Below are positions 30,870 through 39,886 of a stretch of 64,000 nucleotides of DNA, piece after piece; the stretch's first letter is position 1, and each line of letters opens with the position of its first letter. The DNA is from Myxococcales bacterium. GTDB lineage: Bacteria > Myxococcota_A > Polyangia > Polyangiales > Polyangiaceae. The stretch spans positions 1-64,000 of the forward strand of contig JADKKK010000015.1 of the NCBI GenBank assembly GCA_016720545.1, in the 5' to 3' direction. Position numbers and translations under genes: made by a program. A model generated the notes under the pieces. It was not told the origin of the DNA and did no database searches. It saw only the letters and a list, made by a program, of their open reading frames with translations.

Positions 30870-32819
30870 ATGGCGAGCGCTCCCACGGCCGCAGAGGCGA
30901 GCGCGTCGAGCCAGCCGGTCCGCGCCGTGGTGGTGCCGTTCGCCGTGCCGGAGGAGGCGCGCGATCTCGGGGTCGGCCTCGCCGCCCTGATCCACACCTT
31001 CGCGCGGGTCGAGGGGGAGAGCGTCGCCCTCGCGCAGCTGCTCACGCGGGAGCCCGGCGCCGAGGCCCGCGCGGTGGAGGCGCTCGTCTCGCCCGCCACG
31101 TGGCGCGAGCTGTCGGGCCGTGCCCCCAGCGAGGGCGAGCGCGTCAGCGTGGTGCTCACCGGCGTGCTCGAGCCCCCGCTCGATGGTCGCGGTCACCTCC
31201 AGCTCGTCGCGTTCGACGCAGCCACCGGGCGCCGCCGCGCCGAGCAAGAGGTCAGCCTCGACGCGGAGACCGCGGGCGCCAGCGTCCTGCGCGCGGTCGA
31301 GTCGCTCTGCGAAGAGCTCTCTGGCGAGGCCTCGCAGTTAGCCGATCTCGCGGAGCTCGACTGGGAGGCGCTCGAGGGCGTGCTCCGCGCAGAGAGGTGT
31401 ATTCTGCACAATCCTCTCCGTGGCGGGCCCCACGACCGGCTCGCCGCGCTGCTCCACCTCGGCCGCGCGGTCGCCGACGCGCCCGGCACGCGCCTGCCGG
31501 CCTCGCGCCTCGCCTCGGTGGCGCTCGACGCCGTGCTGGCGCAGCCGACCGACACGAAGGTCGCCGCCGCCTCGCTGCGCGCGCTCGAGCGGGCGATCGA
31601 CGACGCGCCGACCCACCCCGATCTGCGCGAGGCCGCCGCGGCCCTCCGCCACCGCGCGGGCGACCACGACGCGGCCGAGGCGCACGTCCTCGCGGCCCTC
31701 GAGACTCACCCCGAGAGGCCGCGCCTGTACGCGCTCCTCAGCGAGGCGCGCCGCGGTCGCGGAGATCTCGCCGGCGCGGAAGAGGCGATCGATCGGGGGC
31801 TCGCGCGGTGCCCACTCGAGCCGTCGTTGCTCACCGAGCGAGGCGCCCTGGCCCTCGCGCGAGGCGAGCCCGACGTGGCGCGGGCGCGCTTCTCCGAGGC
31901 CCTGGAGCGGGCGCCGGGGCACCCCGCCGCGCTCTTGTCGCTCCTCGAGATGGGGGCTCGCAGCTCGGATCCCGCGCTGCTTGAGGAGGTCGCGTTTCGC
32001 GCGTGCGCGGTCGAGGGAGTCCCGGTCGACGTCCTCCGTCGGACGCTCCGCCTCTATGGCGGCCTCGCGTCTGGCAGCGCGCCTCGCGCGGCGTCGGAGC
32101 GCGCGGGGTGCTTGCGCCGCCTCGCCGAGCGGGTCGTCCGCGACGGACCCGACCCGTGGGCCGAGCTCACCCTCGCCCGCGCCGAGCTCGAGCTCGGGCT
32201 CGACGAGTCGGCGCGCGCGCATCTCTCGCGAGTCGAGGCCTCTGCGCCCGACAGCGCCCTGGCCGCCGAGGCCCGCCGCGCGCGCTTCGCGCTCGATCAC
32301 CCTCAGACCGCGCGTGAGCTGGAGGAGGTCGTGCGCGAGGCCCCGACCCAGACCCGAGACGAGCTCGCTGCCTCGACCGAGCGAGCGCGGGCGCTCGCAA
32401 GCGAGAACGACGTGTGGACCGCCCACTTCGCACTCGGCCTCGTCGAGCGCCGCCGCGAGCGCTGGGAGCAGGCGCGCGCGGCGCTGGAGCTCGCGCTCGC
32501 GAAGAGCCCCGGGGCCACCCCTGCGCACATCGAGCTCGTCGCGGTCCACGTCGCGCTCGGGCGCCCCACCGAGGCCCTCGCGCACGCCGATCGCGCGTGC
32601 GCGCTCGAGGGCGAGTCGGCGCGGACCCACGCCGTCCGAGCCACCGCGCTGCTCGCGGCCAAGCGCCACGCCGACGCCCGCGACGCCATCCAGAGAGCGC
32701 TCGCCCTCGACGCGAACGACGCCGACCACCGCGCCCTCGCCGATCGCATCCACGCGAGCCTCGAGCCCGTCGGCGCATTCGAACGGCTTCGCCAGGCGCT
32801 CCGCTTCAAGAAGCGCTGA
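30870..32819 (+). CDS. Long TPR-repeat protein
   Basis: 649 residues from ATG 30870 (MASAPTAAEASASSQPVRAV). The N-terminal ~150 residues form a mixed fold (VVVPFAVPEEARDLGVGLAA; GVLEPPLDGRGHLQLVAFDA) like the curli-assembly or TolB-N-type 'PFA' domain found before TPRs. The rest is at least eight TPR-like helical pairs (DHDAAEAHVLAALETHPERP; GDLAGAEEAIDRGLARCPLE; GEPDVARARFSEALERAPGH; ERWEQARAALELALAKSPGA; RHADARDAIQRALALDANDA). There is no signal peptide, so it is cytoplasmic. It is likely a scaffold for protein interactions; partners are unknown. It converges with pcnB at 32846. Confidence 0.75.
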   Translation: MASAPTAAEASASSQPVRAVVVPFAVPEEARDLGVGLAALIHTFARVEGESVALAQLLTREPGAEARAVEALVSPATWRELSGRAPSEGERVSVVLTGVLEPPLDGRGHLQLVAFDAATGRRRAEQEVSLDAETAGASVLRAVESLCEELSGEASQLADLAELDWEALEGVLRAERCILHNPLRGGPHDRLAALLHLGRAVADAPGTRLPASRLASVALDAVLAQPTDTKVAAASLRALERAIDDAPTHPDLREAAAALRHRAGDHDAAEAHVLAALETHPERPRLYALLSEARRGRGDLAGAEEAIDRGLARCPLEPSLLTERGALALARGEPDVARARFSEALERAPGHPAALLSLLEMGARSSDPALLEEVAFRACAVEGVPVDVLRRTLRLYGGLASGSAPRAASERAGCLRRLAERVVRDGPDPWAELTLARAELELGLDESARAHLSRVEASAPDSALAAEARRARFALDHPQTARELEEVVREAPTQTRDELAASTERARALASENDVWTAHFALGLVERRRERWEQARAALELALAKSPGATPAHIELVAVHVALGRPTEALAHADRACALEGESARTHAVRATALLAAKRHADARDAIQRALALDANDADHRALADRIHASLEPVGAFERLRQALRFKKR

Positions 32820-32845
32820 GCGGGGCGTTCCACGGGCTCACGAGG

Positions 32846-34171
32846 TCAGCGTCGGCCCGGGCGTCGGCCCGCGGGCCGCGTGTGCACGACCGGCACCGGG
32901 GCTTGGCTCGCCAGCTCGGCCCGCATGGGCGCGAGCGCGGCCGTGGAGGCTCCGCGCGCGAGAAGCTCGAGCTCGAGGGCGTCGAGCGCGGGGCCCGCGA
33001 GCTCGGTGCGGCCCACCCGACCCAGGCGTCCCTGCGAGAGCTTCGGCAGGAGCGCGAGGATGCGGCGGACGCCGTCGGCGATGCGGCGGGGCATGGCGAT
33101 GCGCTCGGCGATGAGATCGAGGAACTCGGTGGCCGCGCGGAGCGTGTCCCGCACGCCGGACACGTGCTCGGCGAGGGGCTCGCCGAGCAGCGCGCACCAC
33201 ATCGCGAGGTCGTCGGGGGCACCCCGCTCGCGAACCACCCGGTCGATGGCGCGCATGCGGGCGAAGAATCGCTGACCTGCGCCCTCGTTGCCCTCTTCGT
33301 CGTCGAGAAACGCCGAGAGCTCGGGCAGGAGCACGGACATGCCACCGAGCTCCCACAGGAGCCACATCGAGCGGTGCGCGGCGCCGCCGCGGAGCAGCCG
33401 CGACACCTCTTCGAAGATGCGTGGGCGCGCAGCGCGGCCGAGCTCTTCCCGGCTGTTCACGAGCGCCTCGTACACCTCGGGGTCGATGCCCACGTCGAGG
33501 CGCGCCGCGAACTTCACCGCGCGGAGGATGCGTACGGGGTCTTCGCGGAAACGAACCGTGGGCTCGCCGATCGTGCGAATGACCTTGCCGCGGATGTCGT
33601 TCATCCCGCCGCACCAGTCGAGCACCTGGCGCCGCTCGAGGTCGTAAAACAGCGCGTTGATTGTGAAATCACGTCGCAGCGCGTCTTCGTGGGCCTCGCC
33701 GAAGACGTTGTCGTTGCGGATGAGCAGGTCCTCCGCGGGCTCGTCCTCGTCGACCTCCTGCGGCTTCTGCCGGAAGGTGGCGACCTCGATGATCTTGCCG
33801 CCGCCGAAGAGCACGTGCGCGAGCCGGAACCGCCGCCCGATGATGCGGCAGTTGCGGAACAGCTGCCGCACGTCCTCCGGGCGCGCGCTCGTCGCGATGT
33901 CGAAGTCCTTGGGGCTCTTCTCCAGCAGGAGATCGCGGACGCAGCCACCCACGAGGTAGGCCTGGAACCCAGCCTTCTCCAGCCGCCGCACGACGCGGGC
34001 GGCGTCGGCGTCGAGGCGGGACTCCTCGAGCGCCACATCGTGGCGGACGAGCCCGGTGCCGGCGTGTCGCTCTTCGGTGGGGGAACCTTGCGAGTCGCGC
34101 TCGACTGTGAGCTCGACGGTAAACTTGGGGAGCTCCGGCGGGGGCGGGAGCGGGTCTCTGGGTCGACGCAT
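32846..34171 (-). CDS. pcnB: Poly(A) polymerase / CCA-adding-family nucleotidyltransferase
   Basis: Class II nucleotidyltransferase, 441 residues from ATG 34171. Key features: LEKAGFQAYLVGGCVRDLLL with the GG..RD motif, KDFDIATSA carrying the catalytic DxD, FRNCRIIGRRFRLAHVLFGG, RRDFTINALFYD, and RFREDPVRILRAVKFAARLD with the template-like helix. A helical C-terminal half follows and a basic tail ends it (RPAGRRPGRR). The RRDFTINALFYD and IGRRFRLAHV signatures are typical of PcnB-type poly(A) polymerases that polyadenylate RNA for decay, rather than CCA-adding enzymes, but the split is not absolute. Divergent from dnaK. Confidence 0.85.
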   Translation of the reverse strand: MRRPRDPLPPPPELPKFTVELTVERDSQGSPTEERHAGTGLVRHDVALEESRLDADAARVVRRLEKAGFQAYLVGGCVRDLLLEKSPKDFDIATSARPEDVRQLFRNCRIIGRRFRLAHVLFGGGKIIEVATFRQKPQEVDEDEPAEDLLIRNDNVFGEAHEDALRRDFTINALFYDLERRQVLDWCGGMNDIRGKVIRTIGEPTVRFREDPVRILRAVKFAARLDVGIDPEVYEALVNSREELGRAARPRIFEEVSRLLRGGAAHRSMWLLWELGGMSVLLPELSAFLDDEEGNEGAGQRFFARMRAIDRVVRERGAPDDLAMWCALLGEPLAEHVSGVRDTLRAATEFLDLIAERIAMPRRIADGVRRILALLPKLSQGRLGRVGRTELAGPALDALELELLARGASTAALAPMRAELASQAPVPVVHTRPAGRRPGRR

Positions 34172-34555
34172 CGGGGCCGAATCGGCGCCCGCTCGGCGGA
34201 GCCGGGGCGCATGGGGAGCCGCGGGCCCCGGTAGGGCCCAAACTGACGAATTATTGCAGGTTACCAGGATCGGGCCGACTTCGCAAATCGGAGGTGCCCG
34301 CGGCCGGTGGGTTCCCGCGCCTCGGCCGCTCGGGCCTTTCACGTTTCGTGCCGACCCTCGTTGACGACCCGAGCCGTGTGCTTAGCTTGGCGGCGTCGAG
34401 GTCGCCTCCTGCGGTGCAGGGGGGGCTCGGCGAGAAGAAAAACGTGGCTGGTGTTCTCACGCCAGTCGCTCTATCGAGCGGTTCGGGTTCTGGGGCGCGG
34501 GTACCGCGCACGCCGGGAACAGCGTCCCTCGTAGAAAGGTGTTGGAGGAGCAGCC
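34172..34555. promoter_or_regulatory. Divergent pcnB/dnaK promoter region
   Basis: This 384-bp spacer contains no gene. Toward dnaK, TTGACG (34361-34366) and TAGCTT (34383-34388) are 16 bp apart and may be the -35/-10 boxes. A GGAGGAG ribosome site (about 34544-34550) precedes the dnaK ATG. No CIRCE element (TTAGCACTC type) and no clear sigma-32-type box is seen, so the heat-shock control of dnaK is unclear. The stretch near 34240-34265 (GAATTATTGCAGG) is AT-richer and could serve pcnB. Confidence 0.45.
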
Positions 34556-36460
34556 ATGGGCAGAATCATCGGCATCGACCTTGGAACGACGAACAGCTGC
34601 GTGGCCGTCATGGAGGGCCGCGAGGCGAAGGTCATCGTGAACGAGGAGGGCGCGCGAACCACCCCGAGCGTCGTCGCTTGGGACGACAAGGGCGAGATCC
34701 TCGTCGGCCAAATCGCGAAGCGCCAGGCCGTCACGAACCCCGAGAACACCATTTTCAGCGCCAAGCGCTTCGTGGGGCGCCGCTTCGAAGAGGTGGCCGA
34801 GGAGCTGAAGCGCGTGCCGTACAAGGCCATGCGCGCGGCCAACGGCGACACCGCGATCGAGGTCCGCGGCAAGGCTGTCTCGCCGCCCGAGGTGAGCGCC
34901 AAGATCCTCCAGAAGCTGAAGAAGGCGGCGGAGGACTACCTCGGCGAGAAGGTCACCGAGGCCGTCATCACGGTGCCCGCGTACTTCAACGACGCCCAGC
35001 GCCAGGCCACCAAAGACGCCGGCCGCATCGCCGGCCTCGACGTGAAGCGCATCGTCAACGAGCCCACCGCGGCGGCGCTCGCCTACGGCCTCGACAAGAA
35101 GAAGGACGAGATCATCGCCGTCTACGACTTCGGCGGCGGCACGTTCGACATCTCGATCCTCGAGGTCGGCGACAGCGTGGTGCAGGTCATCTCCACCAAC
35201 GGTGACACCCACCTCGGCGGCGACGACGTCGACAACCTCATCATCGACTGGATGGTGGCCGAGTTCAAGAAGTCCTCGGGCATGGATCTCGGCAAGGACA
35301 AGATGGCCCTCCAGCGCCTCAAGGAGGCCTCGGAGAAGGCGAAGATCGAGCTCTCCAGCGTGCAGGAGACCACCATCAACCTGCCGTTCATCACGGTGGG
35401 CTCGGGCGGCCCGGTGCACCTCGATCTCCGCCTCTCGCGCGCCAAGCTCGAGCAGATGATCACGCCCCTCGTCGAGCGCTCGATGGAGCCCGTTCGCAAG
35501 GCCCTCCAGGACGCGAAGAAGTCGGCGAACCAGGTCGACGAGGTCATCCTGGTGGGCGGCTCTACCCGCATCCCGCTCGTGAAGGAGACGGTGAAGAAGT
35601 TCTTCGGTCGCGATCCCGACCAGAGCGTGAACCCCGACGAGGTCGTCGCGGTCGGCGCGGCGGTGCAGGCGGGCGTGCTCTCCGGCGACGTGAAGGACAT
35701 GGTCCTCCTCGACGTCTCGCCGCTCTCGCTCGGCATCGAGACCCTCGGCGGCGTCATGACCGTGATGATCCCCAGGAACACCACGATCCCCACGCAGAAG
35801 AAGGAGACCTTCTCCACCGCGTCGGACAACCAGCCGAGCGTCGAGGTGCACGTCCTCCAGGGCGAGCGCACCGAGGCCCGCTACAACCGCACCCTCGGCA
35901 AGTTCCACCTCGAGGGCATCATGCCGGCCCCGCGCGGCATGCCGAAGGTCGAGGTCACGTTCGACATCGACGCGAACGGCATCCTCTCGGTCCACGCCCG
36001 CGATCAAGCGACCGGCAAGGACCAGAAGATCACCATCACCGCCAACTCGGGGATCACCGAGGCCGACATCCAGCGCATGGTCAAGGAGGCGGGCGAGCAC
36101 GAGGCGGAAGACAAGGTCCGTCGTGAGCAGGTCGAGCGCCGGAACAAGCTCGACAACCTCTGCTACACGATGGAGAAGACCATCGGCGAGAACCGCGAGA
36201 AGCTGGTCGACTCCGACGTGGCGACGCTCGAGGGCCTCATCAAAGAGGGCCGCGCGGCCATCGAGAAGCAGGAGGACGACAAGATTTCCGACGTCCTCGA
36301 CCGCCTCGAGAAGGAGGCGCACCGCCTCGCGGGCAACATGTACGGCGCGCAGGGCGCCGGCATCGACCCGAACGGCGCGCCGCCCCCCGGCGGCCCGGGC
36401 GCGGCCCCGGGTGGCAAGAAGGACGGCGTGATCGACGCCGAGTTCGAAGAGTCGACCTGA
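34556..36460 (+). CDS. dnaK: Hsp70 chaperone DnaK
   Basis: 634 residues, full-length Hsp70. The ATPase domain has GRIIGIDLGTTNSCVAVMEG, RTTPSVVAW, VITVPAYFNDAQRQATKDAG, RIVNEPTAAALAYGLDKK, VYDFGGGTFDISILEVG and VILVGGSTRIPLVKETVKKF. A linker (DVSPLSLGIETLGG) leads into the substrate-binding domain (ARYNRTLGKFHLEGIMPAPR; VEVTFDIDANGILSVHARDQ), followed by the helical lid. A Gly/Pro/Ala-rich tail ends in DAEFEES, as in bacterial DnaK. No GrpE or DnaJ lies next to it, so this is a solitary dnaK; the co-chaperones must be elsewhere (a J-domain protein is at the left edge). Many myxobacteria carry several dnaK paralogues. Confidence 0.97.
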   Translation: MGRIIGIDLGTTNSCVAVMEGREAKVIVNEEGARTTPSVVAWDDKGEILVGQIAKRQAVTNPENTIFSAKRFVGRRFEEVAEELKRVPYKAMRAANGDTAIEVRGKAVSPPEVSAKILQKLKKAAEDYLGEKVTEAVITVPAYFNDAQRQATKDAGRIAGLDVKRIVNEPTAAALAYGLDKKKDEIIAVYDFGGGTFDISILEVGDSVVQVISTNGDTHLGGDDVDNLIIDWMVAEFKKSSGMDLGKDKMALQRLKEASEKAKIELSSVQETTINLPFITVGSGGPVHLDLRLSRAKLEQMITPLVERSMEPVRKALQDAKKSANQVDEVILVGGSTRIPLVKETVKKFFGRDPDQSVNPDEVVAVGAAVQAGVLSGDVKDMVLLDVSPLSLGIETLGGVMTVMIPRNTTIPTQKKETFSTASDNQPSVEVHVLQGERTEARYNRTLGKFHLEGIMPAPRGMPKVEVTFDIDANGILSVHARDQATGKDQKITITANSGITEADIQRMVKEAGEHEAEDKVRREQVERRNKLDNLCYTMEKTIGENREKLVDSDVATLEGLIKEGRAAIEKQEDDKISDVLDRLEKEAHRLAGNMYGAQGAGIDPNGAPPPGGPGAAPGGKKDGVIDAEFEEST

Positions 36461-36468
36461 CCTCGGCC

Positions 36469-36498
36469 CGAGGGCGCTCGCTGAAGTGCGAGCCCTCG
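36469..36498 (+). terminator. Hairpin after dnaK
   Basis: CGAGGGCGCTCGC (from 36469), TGAAGT loop and GCGAGCCCTCG (to 36498) form an almost perfect long GC stem just after the dnaK stop. There is no clear T-run downstream. Probably the dnaK terminator. Confidence 0.6.
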
Positions 36499-37132
36499 GC
36501 GTGACAAGACGGCGCGGGGCGAGAGCCTCGCGCCGTCGCTCGTTTGTCTCGGCCGCCGCCGGTCGGCTGGGCGACCCGTGCTCACGCACGGGCCTCAGCG
36601 CTCGTGGTTCTGGGCGGCTGCCCGGAGGGCGGGTGGTTCACAGATCTTGAGTGTGTTCGGGGTCGTCGCGCTCATGGGCGCAGCGTTCGCCGCAGGGCGC
36701 GGCCCGTCCCCGGCCACGCGCACCCGGGCGTCGTCCGGCCGCTCTCAAGAGCTCGCCGGGCCTCGCGCTGCGCTCGAGGCGAGGCCTTCAGGGGCGCGCA
36801 CGCGCGATCGCTCAGCGCCCTCCGTCCCCCGAGGCATCCCGCGCTGAGCGTGTCCCGGTAGCTCGCGTAGGGGCGGCGGACGCCCGCGAGCGCCGAGTCG
36901 TCGCCCGTCGTGCCATTTGGTGTATGATACACGCTTGGTCCGGAGCGTAGATCGAACGGCCCGACCCCGAGCCCGGCGACGGCCAAGTTCTCGGGCGGGG
37001 GCAGCGCGCGGTAGCTCTTCGGTGGGCCCTGGGCTGTCCCTCGCCGAAGCGCGGGTCCTCGGGTAAAGAGCGACGTCGGGCGCCGCCGCTCGCCGCTCGC
37101 ATCCCCGCTCGCGTCCCCGTTCGCAGCCGCAA
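36499..37132. other. 634-bp gap without a convincing gene
   Basis: Short ORFs exist here on both strands but none shows recognisable protein features; most read as Arg/Ser/Ala shadows. One plus-strand frame (about 36578-36847) contains ILSVFGVVALMGAAFAAGRG, a hydrophobic stretch that might be a degraded signal peptide. The segment around 36905-36945 is AT-richer and contains a perfect 13-bp palindrome. The region may hold regulatory DNA or the remains of a gene. Confidence 0.5.
36920..36932. promoter_or_regulatory. Perfect 13-bp palindrome GTGTATGATACAC
   Basis: GTGTAT-G-ATACAC is a perfect inverted repeat with one central base in an otherwise GC-rich, gene-poor spacer 200 bp upstream of rlmN. 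The form (6-bp arms, AT-rich core) is typical for TetR or GntR-type operators. No regulator gene lies adjacent. Confidence 0.5.
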
Positions 37133-38206
37133 ATGACCCGCCGCAGCTTCGCCGACCTCACCCTGAACGAACTCGAGGCGCTCGGCCCGCCGGGCTCCGC
37201 GCGCCACCTCCTCGGGCGGCTCCACCGCGTCGGCACATGGGTGCAGTCTACACGCAATGGCGAGGGCCTCGTCCCCGACGTAGGCCGCGCCGCCCGCGCC
37301 TTCGTGGAGGAGCACCTCGACCTGACGCTCCCCGAAATCGTCGGGCGCGAGCCCTCGGCCGACGGCGCCACGAAGCTGCTCATTCGCCTCGCCGACGGCG
37401 CGACCGTGGAGACCGTGCACATGCCGCGCGCGGTGAAGAACCCGCGGGTCACGCTCTGCCTCTCGAGCCAGGTCGGCTGCGCGATGGGGTGCACCTTCTG
37501 CCGCACGGCCGAGATGGGCCTCGTGCGAAACCTGCGGCCCGACGAGATCGTGGGCCAGGTGCTCGCGGCGCTGCTCGCGCTCGGCCCAGCCGACCCTGGG
37601 CGCGTGTCCCTCGTGTTCATGGGCATGGGCGAGCCGCTGCACAACGTGGCGAGCGTGACGCGCGCGCTCGAGGTGCTGTGCGACGAGGCGGGGCTCGGGC
37701 TCGCGCCGATGCGCGTGACCGTGTCGACCTCGGGCCTCGTCGCCGGGATCGAGGCGCTCGCGCGCGCGCCGCGGCGCCCCTGCCTCGCGCTCAGCTTGAA
37801 CGCGACCACCGACGAGGCGCGCTCGCGCATCATGCCGGTCACGAAGAAGCACGGCCTCGAGGCGCTCCGCGAGGCGCTGCTCGCCTACCCGGCGAGGCCC
37901 CACGAGAAGATCACCCTCGAATACGTGCTGCTCTCCGGCGTGAACGACACCGCCGGCGACGCGGCCCGCATCGCCGCGTTCGCCGCGGGCTACCGCAGCG
38001 TGGTCAACGTCATCCCTTGGAATCCTTACCCGAGCGGGGGGTTCGAGCGCCCCGACGACGGGGACGCGGCCCGGTTCGCCGGGCTGCTGCACGACGCCGG
38101 CTGCCTCGTCACCGTGCGCCGCTCGCGAGGCCGCGACGTGGGCGGCGCCTGCGGCCAGCTCGCCACGACCTCGGCGCGCGCGCCGCGCCGGGCCAGACCA
38201 AGCTGA
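37133..38206 (+). CDS. rlmN: 23S rRNA (adenine-2503-C2)-methyltransferase / tRNA A37 methylase
   Basis: Radical-SAM methyl synthase, 357 residues. The iron-sulfur cluster motif CxxxCxxC is C116, C120, C123 (CAMGCTFC). SLVFMGMGEPLHN, TVSTSGLVAGI, LALSLNATTDEARSRIMPVT and LEYVLLSGVNDTAGDAARIA are family motifs. The second catalytic cysteine is C340 (GGACGQL). It methylates C2 of A2503 in 23S rRNA and A37 in some tRNAs. ATG 37133 aligns with the family's short N-terminal accessory domain (FADLTLNELEALGPPGSARH). No operon partner is apparent; the sulfatase downstream starts 68 bp later and looks unrelated. Confidence 0.95.
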   Translation: MTRRSFADLTLNELEALGPPGSARHLLGRLHRVGTWVQSTRNGEGLVPDVGRAARAFVEEHLDLTLPEIVGREPSADGATKLLIRLADGATVETVHMPRAVKNPRVTLCLSSQVGCAMGCTFCRTAEMGLVRNLRPDEIVGQVLAALLALGPADPGRVSLVFMGMGEPLHNVASVTRALEVLCDEAGLGLAPMRVTVSTSGLVAGIEALARAPRRPCLALSLNATTDEARSRIMPVTKKHGLEALREALLAYPARPHEKITLEYVLLSGVNDTAGDAARIAAFAAGYRSVVNVIPWNPYPSGGFERPDDGDAARFAGLLHDAGCLVTVRRSRGRDVGGACGQLATTSARAPRRARPS

Positions 38207-38274
38207 ACCTTACCTCACCGCAAACGATGTGCATTTGACTCGACAGCGCGTCCTCGGGGCGAAAGGCTCGTATC

Positions 38275-39837
38275 ATGGGAAAGCTCGTTCCACTTCGTCG
38301 CGCCGTGCGGAGCGGCCTGTTTCTCTCGTGCGCGCTGCTCGCGGGCGCCCACCTCGCGAGCGCCTGCGGCTCCGAGCCCGGCGCCGCGGGGGACGCCGGG
38401 CCAGACACGACCGCCACCGGCACGGGGGTCGCGCCGCCGCCGCCACCGCCGCCACCCCCGCCACCCCCCCCTGACGCGGGCGACGCTGGGGCGAACGACG
38501 CAGACGCGGCGGTCGACGCCGGCGGTGACGCGGCGGTCGACGCCGGCGGTGACGCGGCGGTCGACGCGGGCGGCGACGCGGGCCCCACGATCCCGCCCAA
38601 CATCCTCCTCGTCATCGGCGACGACATGGGCGTCGACTCGAACGTCTGCTACGCGGTATCGGCCAACCCGGGCCGCGCGCCCCGCATCGCCGCGCTGTGC
38701 GCCGCGGGCGTCACCTTCGACAACACTTGGTCGATGCCCCTCTGCTCACCCACGCGCGCCACCATCATGACCGGGCGCCACGGGTTTCGCACTTCCGTCG
38801 GTTTCGCGGGCAACCCACTCCCCAGCGCCGAGCGCGCCCTCCCCCGCGCCCTCACCGAGGGCAACCCCGCCTACGCCGCGGGCGCGGTCGGCAAGTGGCA
38901 TCTCTCCGGGGCGTCCAACGGCGGCGCGAACCACCCGAACCTGGTGGGCTTCTCTTCCTACGCGGGCAACCTGCAGGCGCAGGTCGCAAACTACTCGAAC
39001 TGGACCCGCACCGTGAACGGCGTGAACGGCCCCGAGACCGGGTACGCCACGACGGTCACCACCAACGACGCGCGCGACTGGATCACCGCGCAGACCACGC
39101 CGTGGCTCATGTGGCTCGCGTACAACTCAGCCCACGCACCTTTCCATACGCCGCCCGCCGCGCTCCACACGTACCCCGAGATCATCGGCGTGGCGCCACC
39201 CGCGCGGCCCGTCACGCACTACCACGCGATGCTCGAGGCGATGGACATGGAGCTCGGGCGCCTGCTCGACGGCCTCGACCCCGCGGTGCGCGCGCGCACG
39301 TGGGTCATCTTCGTCGGCGACAACGGCACCCCGGGGGAGTGTACGCAGGCGCCTGTTCCCAGCGGACACGCGAAGGGCACGCTCTATCAGAGCGGCGTGA
39401 CCGTGCCGCTCACCATCTCGGGCCCCGGCGTGGTGGGTCCCGGCCGACGCGTAGGAGCGCTGGTCCACACCGTCGATCTGTTCAAGACGATCCTCGAGCT
39501 CGCGAACGTCGATCCCGCCCTCGCCCTCCCGGCGGGCGGCGCCACCGTCGACTCCGTGAGCCTGGTCCCCTACCTCAAGAACCCCGCGCAGGCGCCCCTG
39601 CGCACGTGGGTGATGACCGAGCAGTTCGGGGGTGGTGGCTTCGGGCGGCCGGGCAAGACCATCCGCGACGCCTCGTTCAAGCTCATCCGCTTCGACGCGG
39701 GCGACGTCGAGCTCTACGATCTCCGGGTCGACCCGCAGGAGCTCACGAACCTCATGGCCGCGCCGCTCTCGGTCGAGGCCGCCGCCCACGAAGCGTCGCT
39801 CACGGTGGAGCTCGACGCGCTCCTCGCGAGCCCCTGA
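38275..39837 (+). CDS. Secreted lipoprotein sulfatase, first of tandem pair
   Basis: 520 residues. The lipoprotein signal (SGLFLSCALLAGAHLASAC) is followed by a low-complexity linker: 13 consecutive prolines (residues about 54-66), then three 24-bp-encoded AAVDAGGD repeats. The sulfatase domain begins at NILLVIGDDMGVDSN with the metal-binding Asp pair. The modification site C157 sits in LCSPTRATIMTGRH, matching the CxPxR sequence turned into formylglycine. VGKWHLSG, WLAYNSAHAPFHTPP and FVGDNGTP carry the remaining metal and sulfate ligands. It should hydrolyse sulfate esters outside the cell, perhaps on polysaccharides. Activation needs a formylglycine-generating enzyme that is not in the window. 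The next gene is a paralogue. Confidence 0.88.
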   Translation: MGKLVPLRRAVRSGLFLSCALLAGAHLASACGSEPGAAGDAGPDTTATGTGVAPPPPPPPPPPPPPDAGDAGANDADAAVDAGGDAAVDAGGDAAVDAGGDAGPTIPPNILLVIGDDMGVDSNVCYAVSANPGRAPRIAALCAAGVTFDNTWSMPLCSPTRATIMTGRHGFRTSVGFAGNPLPSAERALPRALTEGNPAYAAGAVGKWHLSGASNGGANHPNLVGFSSYAGNLQAQVANYSNWTRTVNGVNGPETGYATTVTTNDARDWITAQTTPWLMWLAYNSAHAPFHTPPAALHTYPEIIGVAPPARPVTHYHAMLEAMDMELGRLLDGLDPAVRARTWVIFVGDNGTPGECTQAPVPSGHAKGTLYQSGVTVPLTISGPGVVGPGRRVGALVHTVDLFKTILELANVDPALALPAGGATVDSVSLVPYLKNPAQAPLRTWVMTEQFGGGGFGRPGKTIRDASFKLIRFDAGDVELYDLRVDPQELTNLMAAPLSVEAAAHEASLTVELDALLASP

Positions 39838-39886
39838 TCGAGCTCTGTTCCACGCGCGTGCGGCCACGGCCGGCCGAAAGGACCCC

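Noticed and set aside
36578..36847. Possible small exported protein in the dnaK-rlmN gap
   Set aside because: Only one hydrophobic stretch, otherwise Arg/Ser/Ala-rich text without family features or ribosome site.
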